From Flagellimonas spongiicola (GTDB lineage Bacteria; Bacteroidota; Bacteroidia; Flavobacteriales; Flavobacteriaceae): a stretch of 64,000 nt of DNA. Below are positions 54,401 through 63,790 of the stretch, piece after piece. A program made the translations under genes and the position numbers. Where the stretch lies: contig NZ_JAMFMA010000002.1 of assembly GCF_023502425.1 (NCBI RefSeq), positions 1,054,001-1,118,000 on the forward strand, read 5' to 3'. Numbering within the stretch: position 1 is the first letter of the stretch; the number at the start of each line of letters is the position of its first letter. The notes below the pieces were generated by a model. It worked only from the letters and a program-made list of their open reading frames with translations. It was not told the origin of the DNA and ran no database searches.

Positions 54401-54840
54401 TTGAGCGTGTTTTTATCAAGTTCTTTTCTAGTGACCACTTTTTCGAACAATGCATCCGGATAGGTGATGATCACTGCTGGTTTTTTTCTGGAATTGATAC
54501 GATTCAGAACTTCGGCCCTTAACAGTACATTGGCATTGTCCGTTTCTTCAATTTGATAGGGTCTACGATAGCTGCCTGGATAAAAAAGCACATCTTTCTC
54601 GCGAATCAATTGTTCCAAATCATTTAGATAGTATGCCGCTTCTTCTTTGTCGTTTAACAAAACCAAAAAGGGTAAATCGGATTGATTGAAAAGGGAAGCT
54701 ATGGTGAAGGAGAGTGCTGAACCGGTAAGTCCACGAGCTTCAATTTGGACTACCTCTGTTTGGGATTGGTTAATAGTATCCTGCAGTTTCCCGATTTGGG
54801 GAGACTGTTCAAACAATTGGGAAACGGACGATTTGGTCAA
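51454..54840 (-). CDS. mfd: transcription-repair coupling factor Mfd
   Basis: An 1128-residue SF2 translocase that pushes RNA polymerase off DNA lesions and recruits UvrA. Order: UvrB-like N-terminal region (about 1-330), CarD-like RNA-polymerase-interaction domain (LEIGDYVTHIDHGIGKFGGL, about 460-530), RecG-like helicase motor (Walker A CGDVGFGKTEVA, Walker B VDEEQKFG, QMRGRVGRSNKKAF) and the C-terminal TRCF domain. Full family length. Its promoter is at 54857-54887. Confidence 0.97.
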   Translation of the reverse strand: MTKSSVSQLFEQSPQIGKLQDTINQSQTEVVQIEARGLTGSALSFTIASLFNQSDLPFLVLLNDKEEAAYYLNDLEQLIREKDVLFYPGSYRRPYQIEETDNANVLLRAEVLNRINSRKKPAVIITYPDALFEKVVTRKELDKNTLKIKLEDTLSLDFLNEVLFEYQFKRVDFVTEPGEFSVRGGIVDVFSFSHDEPYRIEFFGDEVDSIRTFDVETQLSTDKVKKITIIPNVENKFLQETRESFLKYISPKTVIFAKHLDLVYARIDSFFEKAEDNFKALSEEIKHSKPEELFVTSSLLKSQLGQFKLVEIESKSVNVEEKLGKETIDFNTKPQPAFNKKFDLLIENLNDNHSKGYSNFIFCATEQQAKRFNDIFQDIEQEVHYKTVVFPIYQGFIDHTLKLACYTDHQIFERYHKFQLKNGYAKKQAITLKELNKLEIGDYVTHIDHGIGKFGGLQKIDVEGKKQEAIKLVYGDRDILYVSIHSLHKISKFNGKDGAVPKIYKLGSAAWKKLKQKTKSRVKKIAFDLIKVYAKRRLEKGFQYAPDSYLQHELEASFIYEDTPDQEKSTQDVKRDMESERPMDRLICGDVGFGKTEVAIRAAFKAVDNGKQVAILVPTTILAFQHNNTFKKRLGDLPVSVDYLNRFRTAKEKRDILERLATGKIDIIIGTHQLVNKNVQFKDLGLLIVDEEQKFGVSVKDKLKSIKENVDVLTLTATPIPRTLQFSLMAARDLSVINTPPPNRYPIESRVIRFNEEIIRDAVSYEIQRGGQVFFIHNRIENIKEVAGMIQRLVPDAKIGIGHGQMEGKKLEQLMIGFMNGEFDVLVSTTIVESGLDVTNANTIFIHNANNFGLSDLHQMRGRVGRSNKKAFCFFITPPYEVMTPDARKRIEALEQFTDLGSGFNIAMKDLEIRGAGDLLGGEQSGFINEIGFETYQKILSEAIEELKENEFKELYEEVEGNKPKTFIKDTQLDTDFELLYPDDYINNITERLNLYTQLNAVIDEEGLQSYENQLVDRFGELPTPAVDLLNSVRIKWIANDIGLEKVVLKKGKFIGYFIADQQSEFYQSPVFTNILKYVQHNPGKCQLKEKQTRNGLRLLLVFDQIESIEKALLVLTPFRRKKESAEV

Positions 54841-54856
54841 TCCTGGAAATTTGTTG

Positions 54857-54887
54857 CAAATATAAAGTGAAGTCTATTGGGTTACAA
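54857..54887 (-). promoter_or_regulatory. promoter of mfd
   Basis: Minus strand TTG (54887-54885), 20-bp spacer, TATATTTG (54864-54857), 16 bp before the ATG. Confidence 0.75.
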
Positions 54888-54934
54888 TGCTTCCTAAAAA
54901 TTTATCAGCAAGATCAATTAAGGTCTGGTATTGA

Positions 54935-55567
54935 CTATACTTGAATCACTTCATCTTCTACAATGGCAAAAACCTTGTCCCCTTTTTTAGGATGCAAAGT
55001 ATGCGTACCAGTAAATGCCCCAAAAGCAGGAAAAATAAGCTGATTTTGGGATTGAAAGAAACACGCAAGTCTTAAATTTTGGCGGCCAAACCCCCTTAAT
55101 CTAATGGCTGGATGAATATGTCCGCAAAAATTAAATAGCCCATCTCTTTGTTCAGGATGATGGGTAAGTAAAAACCCTTCAACCACAAGTTCGTTGTAAA
55201 TGGGGATGCCGAGTTGTTCAAATTTTAAGGGGGAAATAATATCATGATTCCCAGAGACCAATATCAGTTCCGAAGGAGTTTTAGCTACCCAGTTTTCAAA
55301 CAGGTCCCATTCCTTGTTTAGTGAAGAGTGGAACAAATCCCCTAAAAAACAGATTTGAAAAGGTTCAAATTCGGCCACGATTTGATCCAAGAGGACATAG
55401 TTCTTGTGGATGGCCTTACGTGGAACCGCCGCGCCAAACTTTCTAAAATGTGCCACCTTACCCAAATGCACATCACTGATCAACAGCATGGATTTCTCCT
55501 TCCAAAAAAGACCCCCCAACGGATGAAGTACAAACTCCTGACCTAAAATTTGTATTTCTTGTGTCAT
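54935..55567 (-). CDS. pdeM: ligase-associated DNA damage response endonuclease PdeM
   Basis: A 210-residue calcineurin-like metallophosphoesterase: SDVHLGKVAHFRKFG, FLGDLFHSSLN, LVSGNHDIIS, LTHHPEQR and FCGHIHPAIRL carry all metal-binding residues. In other bacteria it belongs to a four-gene set with an Lhr-type helicase, an ATP-dependent ligase and a beta-lactamase-fold exonuclease. It overlaps the helicase gene by 4 bp; ligase and exonuclease are not adjacent here. Confidence 0.92.
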   Translation of the reverse strand: MTQEIQILGQEFVLHPLGGLFWKEKSMLLISDVHLGKVAHFRKFGAAVPRKAIHKNYVLLDQIVAEFEPFQICFLGDLFHSSLNKEWDLFENWVAKTPSELILVSGNHDIISPLKFEQLGIPIYNELVVEGFLLTHHPEQRDGLFNFCGHIHPAIRLRGFGRQNLRLACFFQSQNQLIFPAFGAFTGTHTLHPKKGDKVFAIVEDEVIQV

Positions 55568-58011
55568 TTGGTCAACAGTTTAGTCATTCGTTTGATACGA
55601 TCGGCCAGTTTTTCATTTGATAACTTTTCACGCAATCGGTCTGTGATAATCGGAAAGGAAAAAGGGGTAGGATTGGTACATTGTTTCCAAATAATTTCTT
55701 GCCGACCAATACGCTCTAAGGCCAAACGCAGCCGCCCTTCCTCTAATTGATGCTCAAACGTCTCTGTAAACGCTTGTTGGTATAGCAGATTGTCGTCTTC
55801 AATGTCTTTAAATACATCGAACAACAATTGGGAACTACTTTGGAGGTGCTTCATTTTTACCCCTTTTTCAGGGTAGCCCGTAAAGACCATGCCACTAATC
55901 ACGGCAATATCCCTAAATTTTCTTCGGGCCATTTCATTGGAATTTAAACTCTTTTGCAAATCTGACAGCATATAACCAGGGGTAAAGAGGTTATTGTCTA
56001 AAACAGCAGCTATGTCTATGGATTTATCGGACAGTAACTCAAAACCATAATCGTTGAACGCTAATGAGCAGGTGATAGGACTTAACAGGCTTATGCGATA
56101 TGCCAAAAGACTACTCATTCCTTCATGGATGGCCCTACCTTCAAATGGATAAAAAATATGATGGTAGCCATCATTGGTTTTAAAGGTCTCAATGAGGAAC
56201 TGATCCGGTTGTGGCACAATACTCTCTTCTCTTTGTTTGGCAAACATTGGAGCTAGAGCCCTAATCTCTGGAGCCTGGGTGTCAAGTGCTTGTTCGGCCG
56301 AATACAGTTCCTGACGAAGTAGTTCGGACATTTTAGCAGAAAAACTCAGTCGTCCGCCCATCCATGAAGGAATCTTGTTGCTTCTTTTTGGGGAATTTCG
56401 CACTTGGGCAGTCATTCCCTTTATTCTAATGAATTCCAAATTTCGTCCCGCAAAGGTGAAGACATCACCAGGGTTCATTTTGGAAATAAAAGACTCTTCA
56501 ATGGTGCCTATGTATCCCCCTTTTTGATAGCGTACGGACAAGCTGGCGTCTCCAACAATAGTTCCAATTTGAAAACGATGGCGCCTAGCAATGGACAACA
56601 GATTCACTTTGAACTTGCCATCTTCCGTAACTTCTACTTTTTTGTATTCATCATAGCTTTTTAAACTTTGGCTTCCCATGACCAAAAAATTCAATAACCA
56701 TTGCCAGATATCATGTGTCAATGTTTGAAAACAAAACGTCTGTTTCACTTCATTGAAGATTTCATCGGGATAAAACCCATCAGAAACAGCTAAAGTGGTT
56801 AGGTATTGGATAAGAACATCATAACTGTTCAAATAGGGTGTTCTATCTTCTACTGCTGCATTCAAAACTGCTTTTTGCATGGCCGAAGCTTCAATCAGTT
56901 CAATGGCATGTGTAGGTAAAAAGTAGATGACACTTTCCTTCCCCGGTCTATGACCACTCCTGCCAGCACGTTGTAGAAAACGAGCTACGCCTTTAGGTCC
57001 GCCAATCTGAACTACGGTTTCAACTGGTGCAAAATCCACTCCTAGGTCTAAACTGGAGGTACAGACAACCGCTTTAAGGCTTTCATTGCGTATGGCTTGC
57101 TCCACCCAAAGTCGAGTATCCTTATTGATGCTGCCATGGTGCATGGCAATCTCCCCCGCATATTCAGGATGTTTTTCAAGGATTTTTTGAAACCAAATTT
57201 CACATTGGCCGCGGGTATTGGTAAAAAGCAGAGTGGTTTTACTGTTGTTGATGATTGGTACAACTTCTTCCAAGAGGTGTAATCCTAAATGGCCTCTCCA
57301 GGGAAATGTTTCCATTTTGGAAGGAATAATACTCTTGACGGCAATTTTTTTGTTCAAATTGGCCTTTATCAAAACTGAATTTGCCAATTGCGGTGAAGAT
57401 GGCCCTAGTAAAACTTCTCTTGCTTGTTCTAGATTGCCAATAGTTGCGGATATGCCCCAAATTCTCAGATTGGGACAAATGGTTTTTAATCGCGACAATC
57501 CTAATTCCATTTGAACTCCTCTTTTGGAGCCCAATAATTCATGCCATTCATCCACTACTATTGCGGAACAGTTTTTAAAAACAGTTTTATAGCCTTTTGA
57601 TGATAAGAGCAAATGCAAACTTTCAGGTGTTGTGATCAATAGATCCGGCATGGACTTTTTTTGTCTAGCCCTTTCCGATGTCGTGGTATCACCAGTACGG
57701 ATTCCAACCGTCATTTGCGTTTCCAAATCCTTTGTAATGCGCTCTGCAGACTGTCTAATTTCTTGGGATAAAGCTCTTAACGGGGTTATCCAGATGGCTT
57801 TTAGTCCCTTTTTATGCTTGGTTTTGTAGCCAGGGTTTCTGTTGATGTAATCCAAAACTATGGGAAACCACAATGCGTAGGTTTTACCACTACCCGTTGG
57901 TGCGTTCAGTAATCCGTGCTTGCCATCCAAAAACGCACCCCAAGATTGTTTTTGGAATGGAAAAGGTGACCAACCTTGCTGTTGAAACCAAGACTCAGCG
58001 ATATGATACAA
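55564..58011 (-). CDS. ligase-associated DEXH-box helicase (Lhr-type)
   Basis: An 815-residue SF2 helicase: Walker A NAPTGSGKTYALW, DEWH box (VVDEWHELLGSKRG), GISATIGNLEQA, motif VI FLQRAGRSGHRPGK, then the Lhr WH domain and C-terminal region. Family members unwind DNA in the ligase-associated damage response. Translationally coupled to pdeM. No obvious TAnnTTTG before the start at 58011. Confidence 0.93.
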   Translation of the reverse strand: MYHIAESWFQQQGWSPFPFQKQSWGAFLDGKHGLLNAPTGSGKTYALWFPIVLDYINRNPGYKTKHKKGLKAIWITPLRALSQEIRQSAERITKDLETQMTVGIRTGDTTTSERARQKKSMPDLLITTPESLHLLLSSKGYKTVFKNCSAIVVDEWHELLGSKRGVQMELGLSRLKTICPNLRIWGISATIGNLEQAREVLLGPSSPQLANSVLIKANLNKKIAVKSIIPSKMETFPWRGHLGLHLLEEVVPIINNSKTTLLFTNTRGQCEIWFQKILEKHPEYAGEIAMHHGSINKDTRLWVEQAIRNESLKAVVCTSSLDLGVDFAPVETVVQIGGPKGVARFLQRAGRSGHRPGKESVIYFLPTHAIELIEASAMQKAVLNAAVEDRTPYLNSYDVLIQYLTTLAVSDGFYPDEIFNEVKQTFCFQTLTHDIWQWLLNFLVMGSQSLKSYDEYKKVEVTEDGKFKVNLLSIARRHRFQIGTIVGDASLSVRYQKGGYIGTIEESFISKMNPGDVFTFAGRNLEFIRIKGMTAQVRNSPKRSNKIPSWMGGRLSFSAKMSELLRQELYSAEQALDTQAPEIRALAPMFAKQREESIVPQPDQFLIETFKTNDGYHHIFYPFEGRAIHEGMSSLLAYRISLLSPITCSLAFNDYGFELLSDKSIDIAAVLDNNLFTPGYMLSDLQKSLNSNEMARRKFRDIAVISGMVFTGYPEKGVKMKHLQSSSQLLFDVFKDIEDDNLLYQQAFTETFEHQLEEGRLRLALERIGRQEIIWKQCTNPTPFSFPIITDRLREKLSNEKLADRIKRMTKLLTK

Positions 58012-58108
58012 TTCGGATTTTTCCAGTGGTTGCGTTTATGAAAATTACAAGCGGAAAGAAAATTACAATTTCTTTTGGGGATAATTTTACCGTCCTTGGT
58101 TTAAGATT

Positions 58109-58116
58109 TATATTTG
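58109..58116 (+). promoter_or_regulatory. -7 box of the TerB-like gene
   Basis: TATATTTG, 18 bp before the ATG at 58135. The nearest TTG (58096) is only 10 bp away, so the -33 element is unclear. Confidence 0.45.
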
Positions 58117-58134
58117 CCCAACAAATTTTAGTGT

Positions 58135-58557
58135 ATGCCCATTTTAGATCTATACGAGCACAGCGAGCAAAAAAGAAACTTGGCCCATTTTGCCACTTTG
58201 GCAAGTTTGGCTGCTGCTGATGGTATCATTACCGATGACGAAAAAGCCGTTCTGGACAAATTTGCATTTCGATTGAACATCTCTGATGCAGATTATAAGG
58301 AGGTAATGAAAAAGGAGAACAAATATCCGATTGAAACACCACATAGCTCAGAAAGAAGATTGATGCGTTTATTCGATTTCTTTGGAATGGCATTGGCCGA
58401 TAAAAATCTGGACGATGCGCAGAAGGAAATGATAGTGAAGTACGCCGTTGGACTGGGCTATTCTCCTGAAAATGCAGAGAAGTTGGTAAACAAATCCATT
58501 GCGATTTTCACGGGTAAAATCGACTTCGAGGACTATATGTTCTTAATGGAAAAGTAA
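58135..58557 (+). CDS. TerB-like helical protein
   Basis: A 140-residue all-helical protein of the TerB/DjlA-N type: LAHFATLASLAAADGIITDD with the acidic metal-binding pattern, EKAVLDKFAFRLNISDADYK, and a second half EMIVKYAVGLGYSPENAEKL. Similar domains bind metals and appear in tellurite-resistance and stress clusters; no other ter gene is near. Its stop abuts the fbp stop. Confidence 0.85.
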   Translation: MPILDLYEHSEQKRNLAHFATLASLAAADGIITDDEKAVLDKFAFRLNISDADYKEVMKKENKYPIETPHSSERRLMRLFDFFGMALADKNLDDAQKEMIVKYAVGLGYSPENAEKLVNKSIAIFTGKIDFEDYMFLMEK

Positions 58558-59562
58558 TTAGGATTTGGCCATGAATTCTTCGGCCTTTTCCACCATATTC
58601 TTGCTTCCACAGAAAAAAGGAACACGTTCGTGGAGTTCGGTAGGTTGAATCTCCATGATTCTTTGGTGCCCATCACTGGCCAATCCATTGGCTTGTTCTG
58701 CTAAAAATGCCATTGGATTGCATTCGTACAGTAGACGCAGCTTCCCTTTTTGGGCCTTACTGCTCTTAGGATACATATAAATTCCTCCTTTGATCATGTT
58801 TCTATGGAAATCGGAAACCAATGATCCAATATATCTACTGGTATACGGTCTATCCCCTTCTTCTTTTTGACAATACTTGATGTAGTCCTTGACGCCTTGG
58901 GGAAAATGGATATAGTTCCCTTCGTTTACAGAGTAGATTTTGCCATCTTCTGGGAATTGCATGTTTGGATGGGACAGGTAAAAAGTTCCAATGGCAGGGT
59001 TTAAAGTGAAACCGTTTACGCCATGACCGGTGGTATAGACCAACATTGTTGATGTTCCATAGATAATGTATCCGGCAGCAACTTGGTTTTTGCCAGGTTG
59101 AAGGAAATCATCTAATGTAACCGGTGTCCCAACTGGGGTAATCCTTCTATAAATCGAAAAGATGGTACCTACCGAAACGTTTACGTCTATATTAGATGAA
59201 CCATCCAAAGGATCAATGAGCACTACATATTTGTTCTGATGATTTTCATCTTGACTGTTAATGCTAATAAAGTCATCTTCTTCCTCAGAAGCGATACCGC
59301 AAACAATTTCCCTGTTTTTTAATGTTTGTATGAACTTTTCATTGGCCAAGACATCGAGCTTTTGCTGATTTTCGCCCTGGATGTTGGTATCACCCGCAGT
59401 TCCTAAAATGTCTACAAGACCAGCCTTGTTCACTTCATGGTTTACCACTTTTGCTGCTAATCGAATGGCATTGATCAATTTGGAAAGTTCCCCAGTGGAA
59501 TATCGAAATTCAGTTTGGTTTTCAATAATGAATTCACCAAGGGTTTTGTTCTTGCTCGACAT
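58558..59562 (-). CDS. fbp: fructose-1,6-bisphosphatase, class I
   Basis: A 334-residue gluconeogenic enzyme: [11 protein letters not shown] and [20 protein letters not shown] bind the metals; [20 protein letters not shown] and [20 protein letters not shown] bind sugar phosphate. It removes the 1-phosphate from fructose-1,6-bisphosphate. The longer frame from 59739 has an unlike leader; [11 protein letters not shown] at 59562 gives the family length. Divergent from the GNAT gene. Confidence 0.95.
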   Translation of the reverse strand: MSSKNKTLGEFIIENQTEFRYSTGELSKLINAIRLAAKVVNHEVNKAGLVDILGTAGDTNIQGENQQKLDVLANEKFIQTLKNREIVCGIASEEEDDFISINSQDENHQNKYVVLIDPLDGSSNIDVNVSVGTIFSIYRRITPVGTPVTLDDFLQPGKNQVAAGYIIYGTSTMLVYTTGHGVNGFTLNPAIGTFYLSHPNMQFPEDGKIYSVNEGNYIHFPQGVKDYIKYCQKEEGDRPYTSRYIGSLVSDFHRNMIKGGIYMYPKSSKAQKGKLRLLYECNPMAFLAEQANGLASDGHQRIMEIQPTELHERVPFFCGSKNMVEKAEEFMAKS

Positions 59563-59650
59563 AGAAAATAGGACTGTTTTATTTGATGGCAAATATCGTT
59601 CATTTTGTGATACTATATCGTTTTCGCTTCGATAAAGATTTAGAAATTTA

Positions 59651-59658
59651 TAACTTTG
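59651..59658 (+). promoter_or_regulatory. -7 box of the GNAT-lysC operon
   Basis: TAACTTTG, 18 bp before the ATG at 59677. It overlaps an in-frame ATG at 59656, which therefore cannot be the start. Confidence 0.55.
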
Positions 59659-59676
59659 AGTTTTATTTATAACAAT

Positions 59677-60171
59677 ATGGATTTTTTGATTCGAGACGCA
59701 AAAAAAGAAGATATGACACAGGTTTTGGAGCTGATTCAAGAGCTGGCATTATTTGAAAAGGAACCTAACGCAGTTGAGGTAACTGTTGCAGATTTACAAC
59801 GTGATGGCTTTGGGGATAAAAAGCTGTTTCACTGCTTTGTTGCTGAAAAGATGGACCGATTGGTGGGGATTGCACTTATCTATCCAAGGTATTCCACTTG
59901 GAAAGGGCCAGTGGTTCATCTTGAGGACCTTATTGTAGCCAAAGAAATGCGAGGCAGCGGATTGGGAACAGCGTTGTTGGACCAAGTTGTGAAATATGGA
60001 CATGATTTGGGCGTTAAAAGAATCAGCTGGGAGGTGTTGGATTGGAATGAACCAGCCATCACGTTCTACGAGAAAAAAGGAGCCAATGTTATGCGGGATT
60101 GGGATGTGGTACAACTCAATGAAGCCGGCATTAAATCATATGTTGAAGGTTTAAATGTAACCCTCAATTAA
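59677..60171 (+). CDS. GNAT acetyltransferase, diamine (SSAT)-like
   Basis: A 164-residue acetyltransferase: [60 protein letters not shown] (acetyl-CoA P-loop, RGSGLGTA) and [21 protein letters not shown]. The YSTWKG and LDWN motifs resemble spermidine/spermine acetyltransferases. Its start is set by the -7 box. Followed by lysC after 18 bp. Confidence 0.88.
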   Translation: MDFLIRDAKKEDMTQVLELIQELALFEKEPNAVEVTVADLQRDGFGDKKLFHCFVAEKMDRLVGIALIYPRYSTWKGPVVHLEDLIVAKEMRGSGLGTALLDQVVKYGHDLGVKRISWEVLDWNEPAITFYEKKGANVMRDWDVVQLNEAGIKSYVEGLNVTLN

Positions 60172-60189
60172 AGGATATAAGAATAACAA

Positions 60190-61437
60190 ATGAGAGTATT
60201 CAAGTTTGGAGGAGCATCAGTAAAAGATGCAGATAGTGTTAAGAATGTAGTAAATGTATTAAAGGAGGTTGGGCATCAGGACACTTTAGTGGTGATTTCA
60301 GCAATGGGGAAAACCACGAATGCCATGGAGAAAGTGGTGGCTGCCTATTTTAGTGATAAATCAGGTGTGTCAAATCAAATCCAGGAGGTGTCGGAGTTCC
60401 ATGAAATCATACTTTCTGATTTATTCGGAAATGCTTCGCACCCTGTTTATGCTAAAGTAAAAGCCCTGTTTGATGAAGTAAAGGGCTTCTTAACTTGGAA
60501 TAAATCTCCAAAAAAGTCATTTGTCTATGATCAAGTTGTAGGTTACGGGGAACTGGTTTCAACAACCATTGTTAGCGAATACCTTAATGAAGTTGGCTTA
60601 TCCAATGATTGGCAAGATGTCCGAAACTTGATCAAAACAGATAACAATTACCGTGATGCCAATATCAATTGGGAGTTGACCCAGGATAGCGTATCCAAAC
60701 TGGACACTTCCAAACTGTACATTACCCAAGGTTTTTTGGGTAGTGACGATAACAATTTCACTACCACTTTGGGTAGAGAAGGTTCTGATTACACTGCTGC
60801 AATTTTAGCCTATTGTCTTAATGCACAATCCGTCACCATCTGGAAAGATGTGCCTGGGGTATTGAATGCAGACCCGAGAAATTTTGAAGAAACACAGTTG
60901 TTGGATCAGATTTCGTATCGAGAGGCCATAGAATTGGCTTTCTATGGAGCGTCTGTAATTCACCCAAAAACACTACAACCCCTTCAAAGAAAGGAAATAC
61001 CCTTGCATGTAAAATCCTTTGTCAATCCCAAGAATAATGGAACTACAGTTGGTAAGGGGAAAGGTATTTCACCAAAGGTGCCCTGTTTTATAGTTAAAAA
61101 AAATCAGGTATTGATTAAACTCTCGTCATTGGACTTTTCTTTCATCGTCGAAAACAATATCAGTGAGATATTTAAACTGTTCCATGACCATAAGATGAAG
61201 GTGGATTTGATCCAAAACTCGGCGATTAGCTTTTCGGTTTGCTTAGATAACAAGTTCAATGGATTACAGCCCATGCTGGATAAGCTTAAAAGGCGGTTCA
61301 ATGTGGTATGTCACGAAGATGTTTCGCTGTATACGATTCGTCATTTTGATGACAATGCTGTAAAATCATTACAAAATGGCAGATCGGTTCTTGTGGAACA
61401 GCGTGGAAAAGAGACAGTTCAGCTTGTTGTAAAATAA
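60190..61437 (+). CDS. lysC: aspartate kinase
   Basis: A 415-residue monofunctional aspartokinase, first step of the Lys/Thr/Met pathway: KFGGASVKDADSVKNV, LGREGSDYTAAILAYCLNAQ, WKDVPGVLNADPRNFEETQL and YGASVIHPKTLQPL. A C-terminal ACT pair (KLSSLDFSFIVENNISEIFK; ISFSVCLDNKFNGLQPML) may bind lysine or threonine. Second gene of the GNAT operon. Confidence 0.93.
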   Translation: MRVFKFGGASVKDADSVKNVVNVLKEVGHQDTLVVISAMGKTTNAMEKVVAAYFSDKSGVSNQIQEVSEFHEIILSDLFGNASHPVYAKVKALFDEVKGFLTWNKSPKKSFVYDQVVGYGELVSTTIVSEYLNEVGLSNDWQDVRNLIKTDNNYRDANINWELTQDSVSKLDTSKLYITQGFLGSDDNNFTTTLGREGSDYTAAILAYCLNAQSVTIWKDVPGVLNADPRNFEETQLLDQISYREAIELAFYGASVIHPKTLQPLQRKEIPLHVKSFVNPKNNGTTVGKGKGISPKVPCFIVKKNQVLIKLSSLDFSFIVENNISEIFKLFHDHKMKVDLIQNSAISFSVCLDNKFNGLQPMLDKLKRRFNVVCHEDVSLYTIRHFDDNAVKSLQNGRSVLVEQRGKETVQLVVK

Positions 61438-61514
61438 AGTCGCTTTCTTGTAGTACTTCCCCGCAACCCGATAATGGTAATTTTCTATCTTTACGCTTAC
61501 CTAATATCATTTTT

Positions 61515-63332
61515 ATGGGGCTGGTTTCTGCGAAAGAGGTTGCAAAGGTCATACATCTTGACAAGTATGGCTTTATAGGAACCTTTATAGGTTGGTTGCT
61601 AATGGTAGCCACCAAGATCACCACCATCAATCGATTTTACAATCGGAATAAATCCCTGCCTGGCACCAAATTTTTGGATGCCATTCTCGAGCATTATGAA
61701 ATTGACTTTGAAATACCCGAGGAGGATTTAAAACGTCTGCCAAAAGAAGGGCCGTATATCACAATAAGCAATCATCCGTTGGGTGGAATTGATGGCGTAT
61801 TGTTACTAAAATTAATGCTTCAACAGCGCGACGATTTCAAGATTATCGCAAACTTTCTACTCCATAGAATAGAACCGCTAAAACCCTTCATAATGCCAGT
61901 TAATCCTTTTGAAAATCATAAGGATGCCAAGAGTAGTGTGATGGGCTTTAAAAATGCGCTCTTGCATTTACGCGAAGGTCGTCCACTGGGTATATTCCCG
62001 GCAGGTGAAGTTTCCACCTATAAGGATGGTAAACTTGTAGTGGACAAGCCTTGGGAAGAGGCTGCTCTAAAATTAATTCGGAAAGCGGAGGTACCTGTAG
62101 TTCCTATTTATTTCCATGCGCGAAACAGTAGGCTTTTCTATAAATTGTCTAAAATCAACGATGTTTTTAGAACGGCCAAACTACCTTCAGAAGTCACTTC
62201 TCAGCGACGAAGACCAATAAAAGTCCGTATTGGACAACCTATATCTGTGACAGCTCAAAAAGAAGAAGAAAGTTTGGAGTCGTTTACGGAATTGCTACGC
62301 AAAAAGACCTATCTCTTAGCCAATGTTTTCGAGAAAGAACGATTAATTGATCAATTACCAACAACATTAAAAATACCGAAACCTCCTAAAAAAATCGCAA
62401 CTCCAGTTGGTTCAAAGGTGTTGGAGGGTGAAATAGAAAAATTACGAGAAAAAGATTGTCGCTTACTGCAGAGTAAGAACTACGAGGTTTATTTGGCACA
62501 GGCGCAAGACATGCCCTTTATCCTAAATGAAATTGGACGCCAACGTGAAATCACTTTTAGGGCCGTAGGGGAGGGTACCAACAACGCCATTGATCTGGAC
62601 AAGTTTGATTCTTATTACCACCATCTTTTTTTATGGGATGATGAAGGAAAGAACATCGTAGGAGCTTATCGTATGGGCTTGGGTTCCAAGATTTTTACAG
62701 AATATGGAATTGATGGTTTTTACCTTCAGGATTTGTTTCGATTTGAGCCGGAACTCTATGGAATGATGGAAAAATCCATAGAAATGGGTCGCGCCTATAT
62801 TGTTAAGGAGTACCAACAAAAACCCATGCCTTTGTTTTTGCTTTGGAAGGGGATTGTACACACCACACTGAGACATCCAGAGCACAAATACTTGATTGGT
62901 GGGGTCAGCATCAGTAATCAGTTTTCAAATTTTTCCAAGTCGTTGATGATTGAGTTTATGAAATCCAATTATTGGGATCCTTACGTTGCCCAATATATTA
63001 GACCCAAAAAGGAATTCAAAGTACAATTGAAAGATGCTGATAAAGAATTCATATTTGACGAGACTCAAGCTGATTTGAACAAGTTCGACAAATTAATCAA
63101 TGAGGTTGAACCAGGCAGCCTTCGATTACCAGTGCTCATCAAAAAATACATCAAACAAAATGCAAAAGTGGTGGCCTTTAATGTGGATCCACTTTTCAAC
63201 AACTCTGTGGATGGCTTGATGTACATTAAAATTGCCGACTTGCCCGAAAGCACTGTTAAACCGGTTATGGAGGAATTTCAAGCAGAATTGGAACGAAAAA
63301 TGGCAGAAGGACAAGGTCCAGCTGCCATCTAA
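61515..63332 (+). CDS. olsF: bifunctional acyltransferase, OlsF-like (ornithine/amino lipid synthesis)
   Basis: A 605-residue fusion: an N-terminal lysophospholipid acyltransferase (PlsC/OlsA-type; NHPLGGIDG gives the H-x4-D motif, with GIFPAGEVSTY) and a C-terminal GNAT/OlsB-like N-acyltransferase (about 320-560; EITFRAVGEGTNNAIDLDKF, GAYRMGLGS, EMGRAYIVKEYQQKPMPLFL). This is the OlsF layout of Flavobacterium and Serratia, which makes ornithine lipids (or related amino lipids) in one protein. The membrane-associated role is inferred from the family. Confidence 0.88.
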   Translation: MGLVSAKEVAKVIHLDKYGFIGTFIGWLLMVATKITTINRFYNRNKSLPGTKFLDAILEHYEIDFEIPEEDLKRLPKEGPYITISNHPLGGIDGVLLLKLMLQQRDDFKIIANFLLHRIEPLKPFIMPVNPFENHKDAKSSVMGFKNALLHLREGRPLGIFPAGEVSTYKDGKLVVDKPWEEAALKLIRKAEVPVVPIYFHARNSRLFYKLSKINDVFRTAKLPSEVTSQRRRPIKVRIGQPISVTAQKEEESLESFTELLRKKTYLLANVFEKERLIDQLPTTLKIPKPPKKIATPVGSKVLEGEIEKLREKDCRLLQSKNYEVYLAQAQDMPFILNEIGRQREITFRAVGEGTNNAIDLDKFDSYYHHLFLWDDEGKNIVGAYRMGLGSKIFTEYGIDGFYLQDLFRFEPELYGMMEKSIEMGRAYIVKEYQQKPMPLFLLWKGIVHTTLRHPEHKYLIGGVSISNQFSNFSKSLMIEFMKSNYWDPYVAQYIRPKKEFKVQLKDADKEFIFDETQADLNKFDKLINEVEPGSLRLPVLIKKYIKQNAKVVAFNVDPLFNNSVDGLMYIKIADLPESTVKPVMEEFQAELERKMAEGQGPAAI

Positions 63333-63352
63333 AAAACTATCCGTATCTGAGT

Positions 63353-63775
63353 CTAGTTTAGTAGCTCTTCCTTTACAAAATTGGAGCAAAACTCCTTTAT
63401 TTCGTTTCGCGCCTTTAAAAAGGCCGAGTGTTTTTCCGCTTCAGTCCCAGTTACTTTTGATGGATCAAAAAAGTTGTGATGGATGCGCTCAGCATTGGGA
63501 GCGGGAATAAAAGGACAATTTTCCTTGGCATGATCACACACTGTGATAATGTAATCCCATGCAATTCCTTCATACTCATCCACATGATTTGAAGTATGAT
63601 GGGTAATATCAATACCGTCCTCTTTCATGATGGAAACAGCACCTGGATTCAAGCCGTGTGTTTCTATTCCCGCACTATATACATTTGCAAGGGCATCTTG
63701 AAAATAATTAAGGTATCCATGTGCCATTTGACTGCGACACGAATTTCCGGTACAAAGAACCAATACGTTTTTCAT
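63353..63775 (-). CDS. arsC: arsenate reductase, LMW-phosphatase/thioredoxin type
   Basis: A 140-residue protein with the CX5R loop CTGNSCRS (C8, R14) and a redox pair CDHAKENC, the three-Cys pattern of thioredoxin-coupled ArsC rather than of plain LMW tyrosine phosphatases. It reduces arsenate to arsenite. Lies 15 bp after the ArsN-like gene on the same strand. Confidence 0.9.
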   Translation of the reverse strand: MKNVLVLCTGNSCRSQMAHGYLNYFQDALANVYSAGIETHGLNPGAVSIMKEDGIDITHHTSNHVDEYEGIAWDYIITVCDHAKENCPFIPAPNAERIHHNFFDPSKVTGTEAEKHSAFLKARNEIKEFCSNFVKEELLN

Positions 63776-63790
63776 TTTTCTTTTAGTTGA

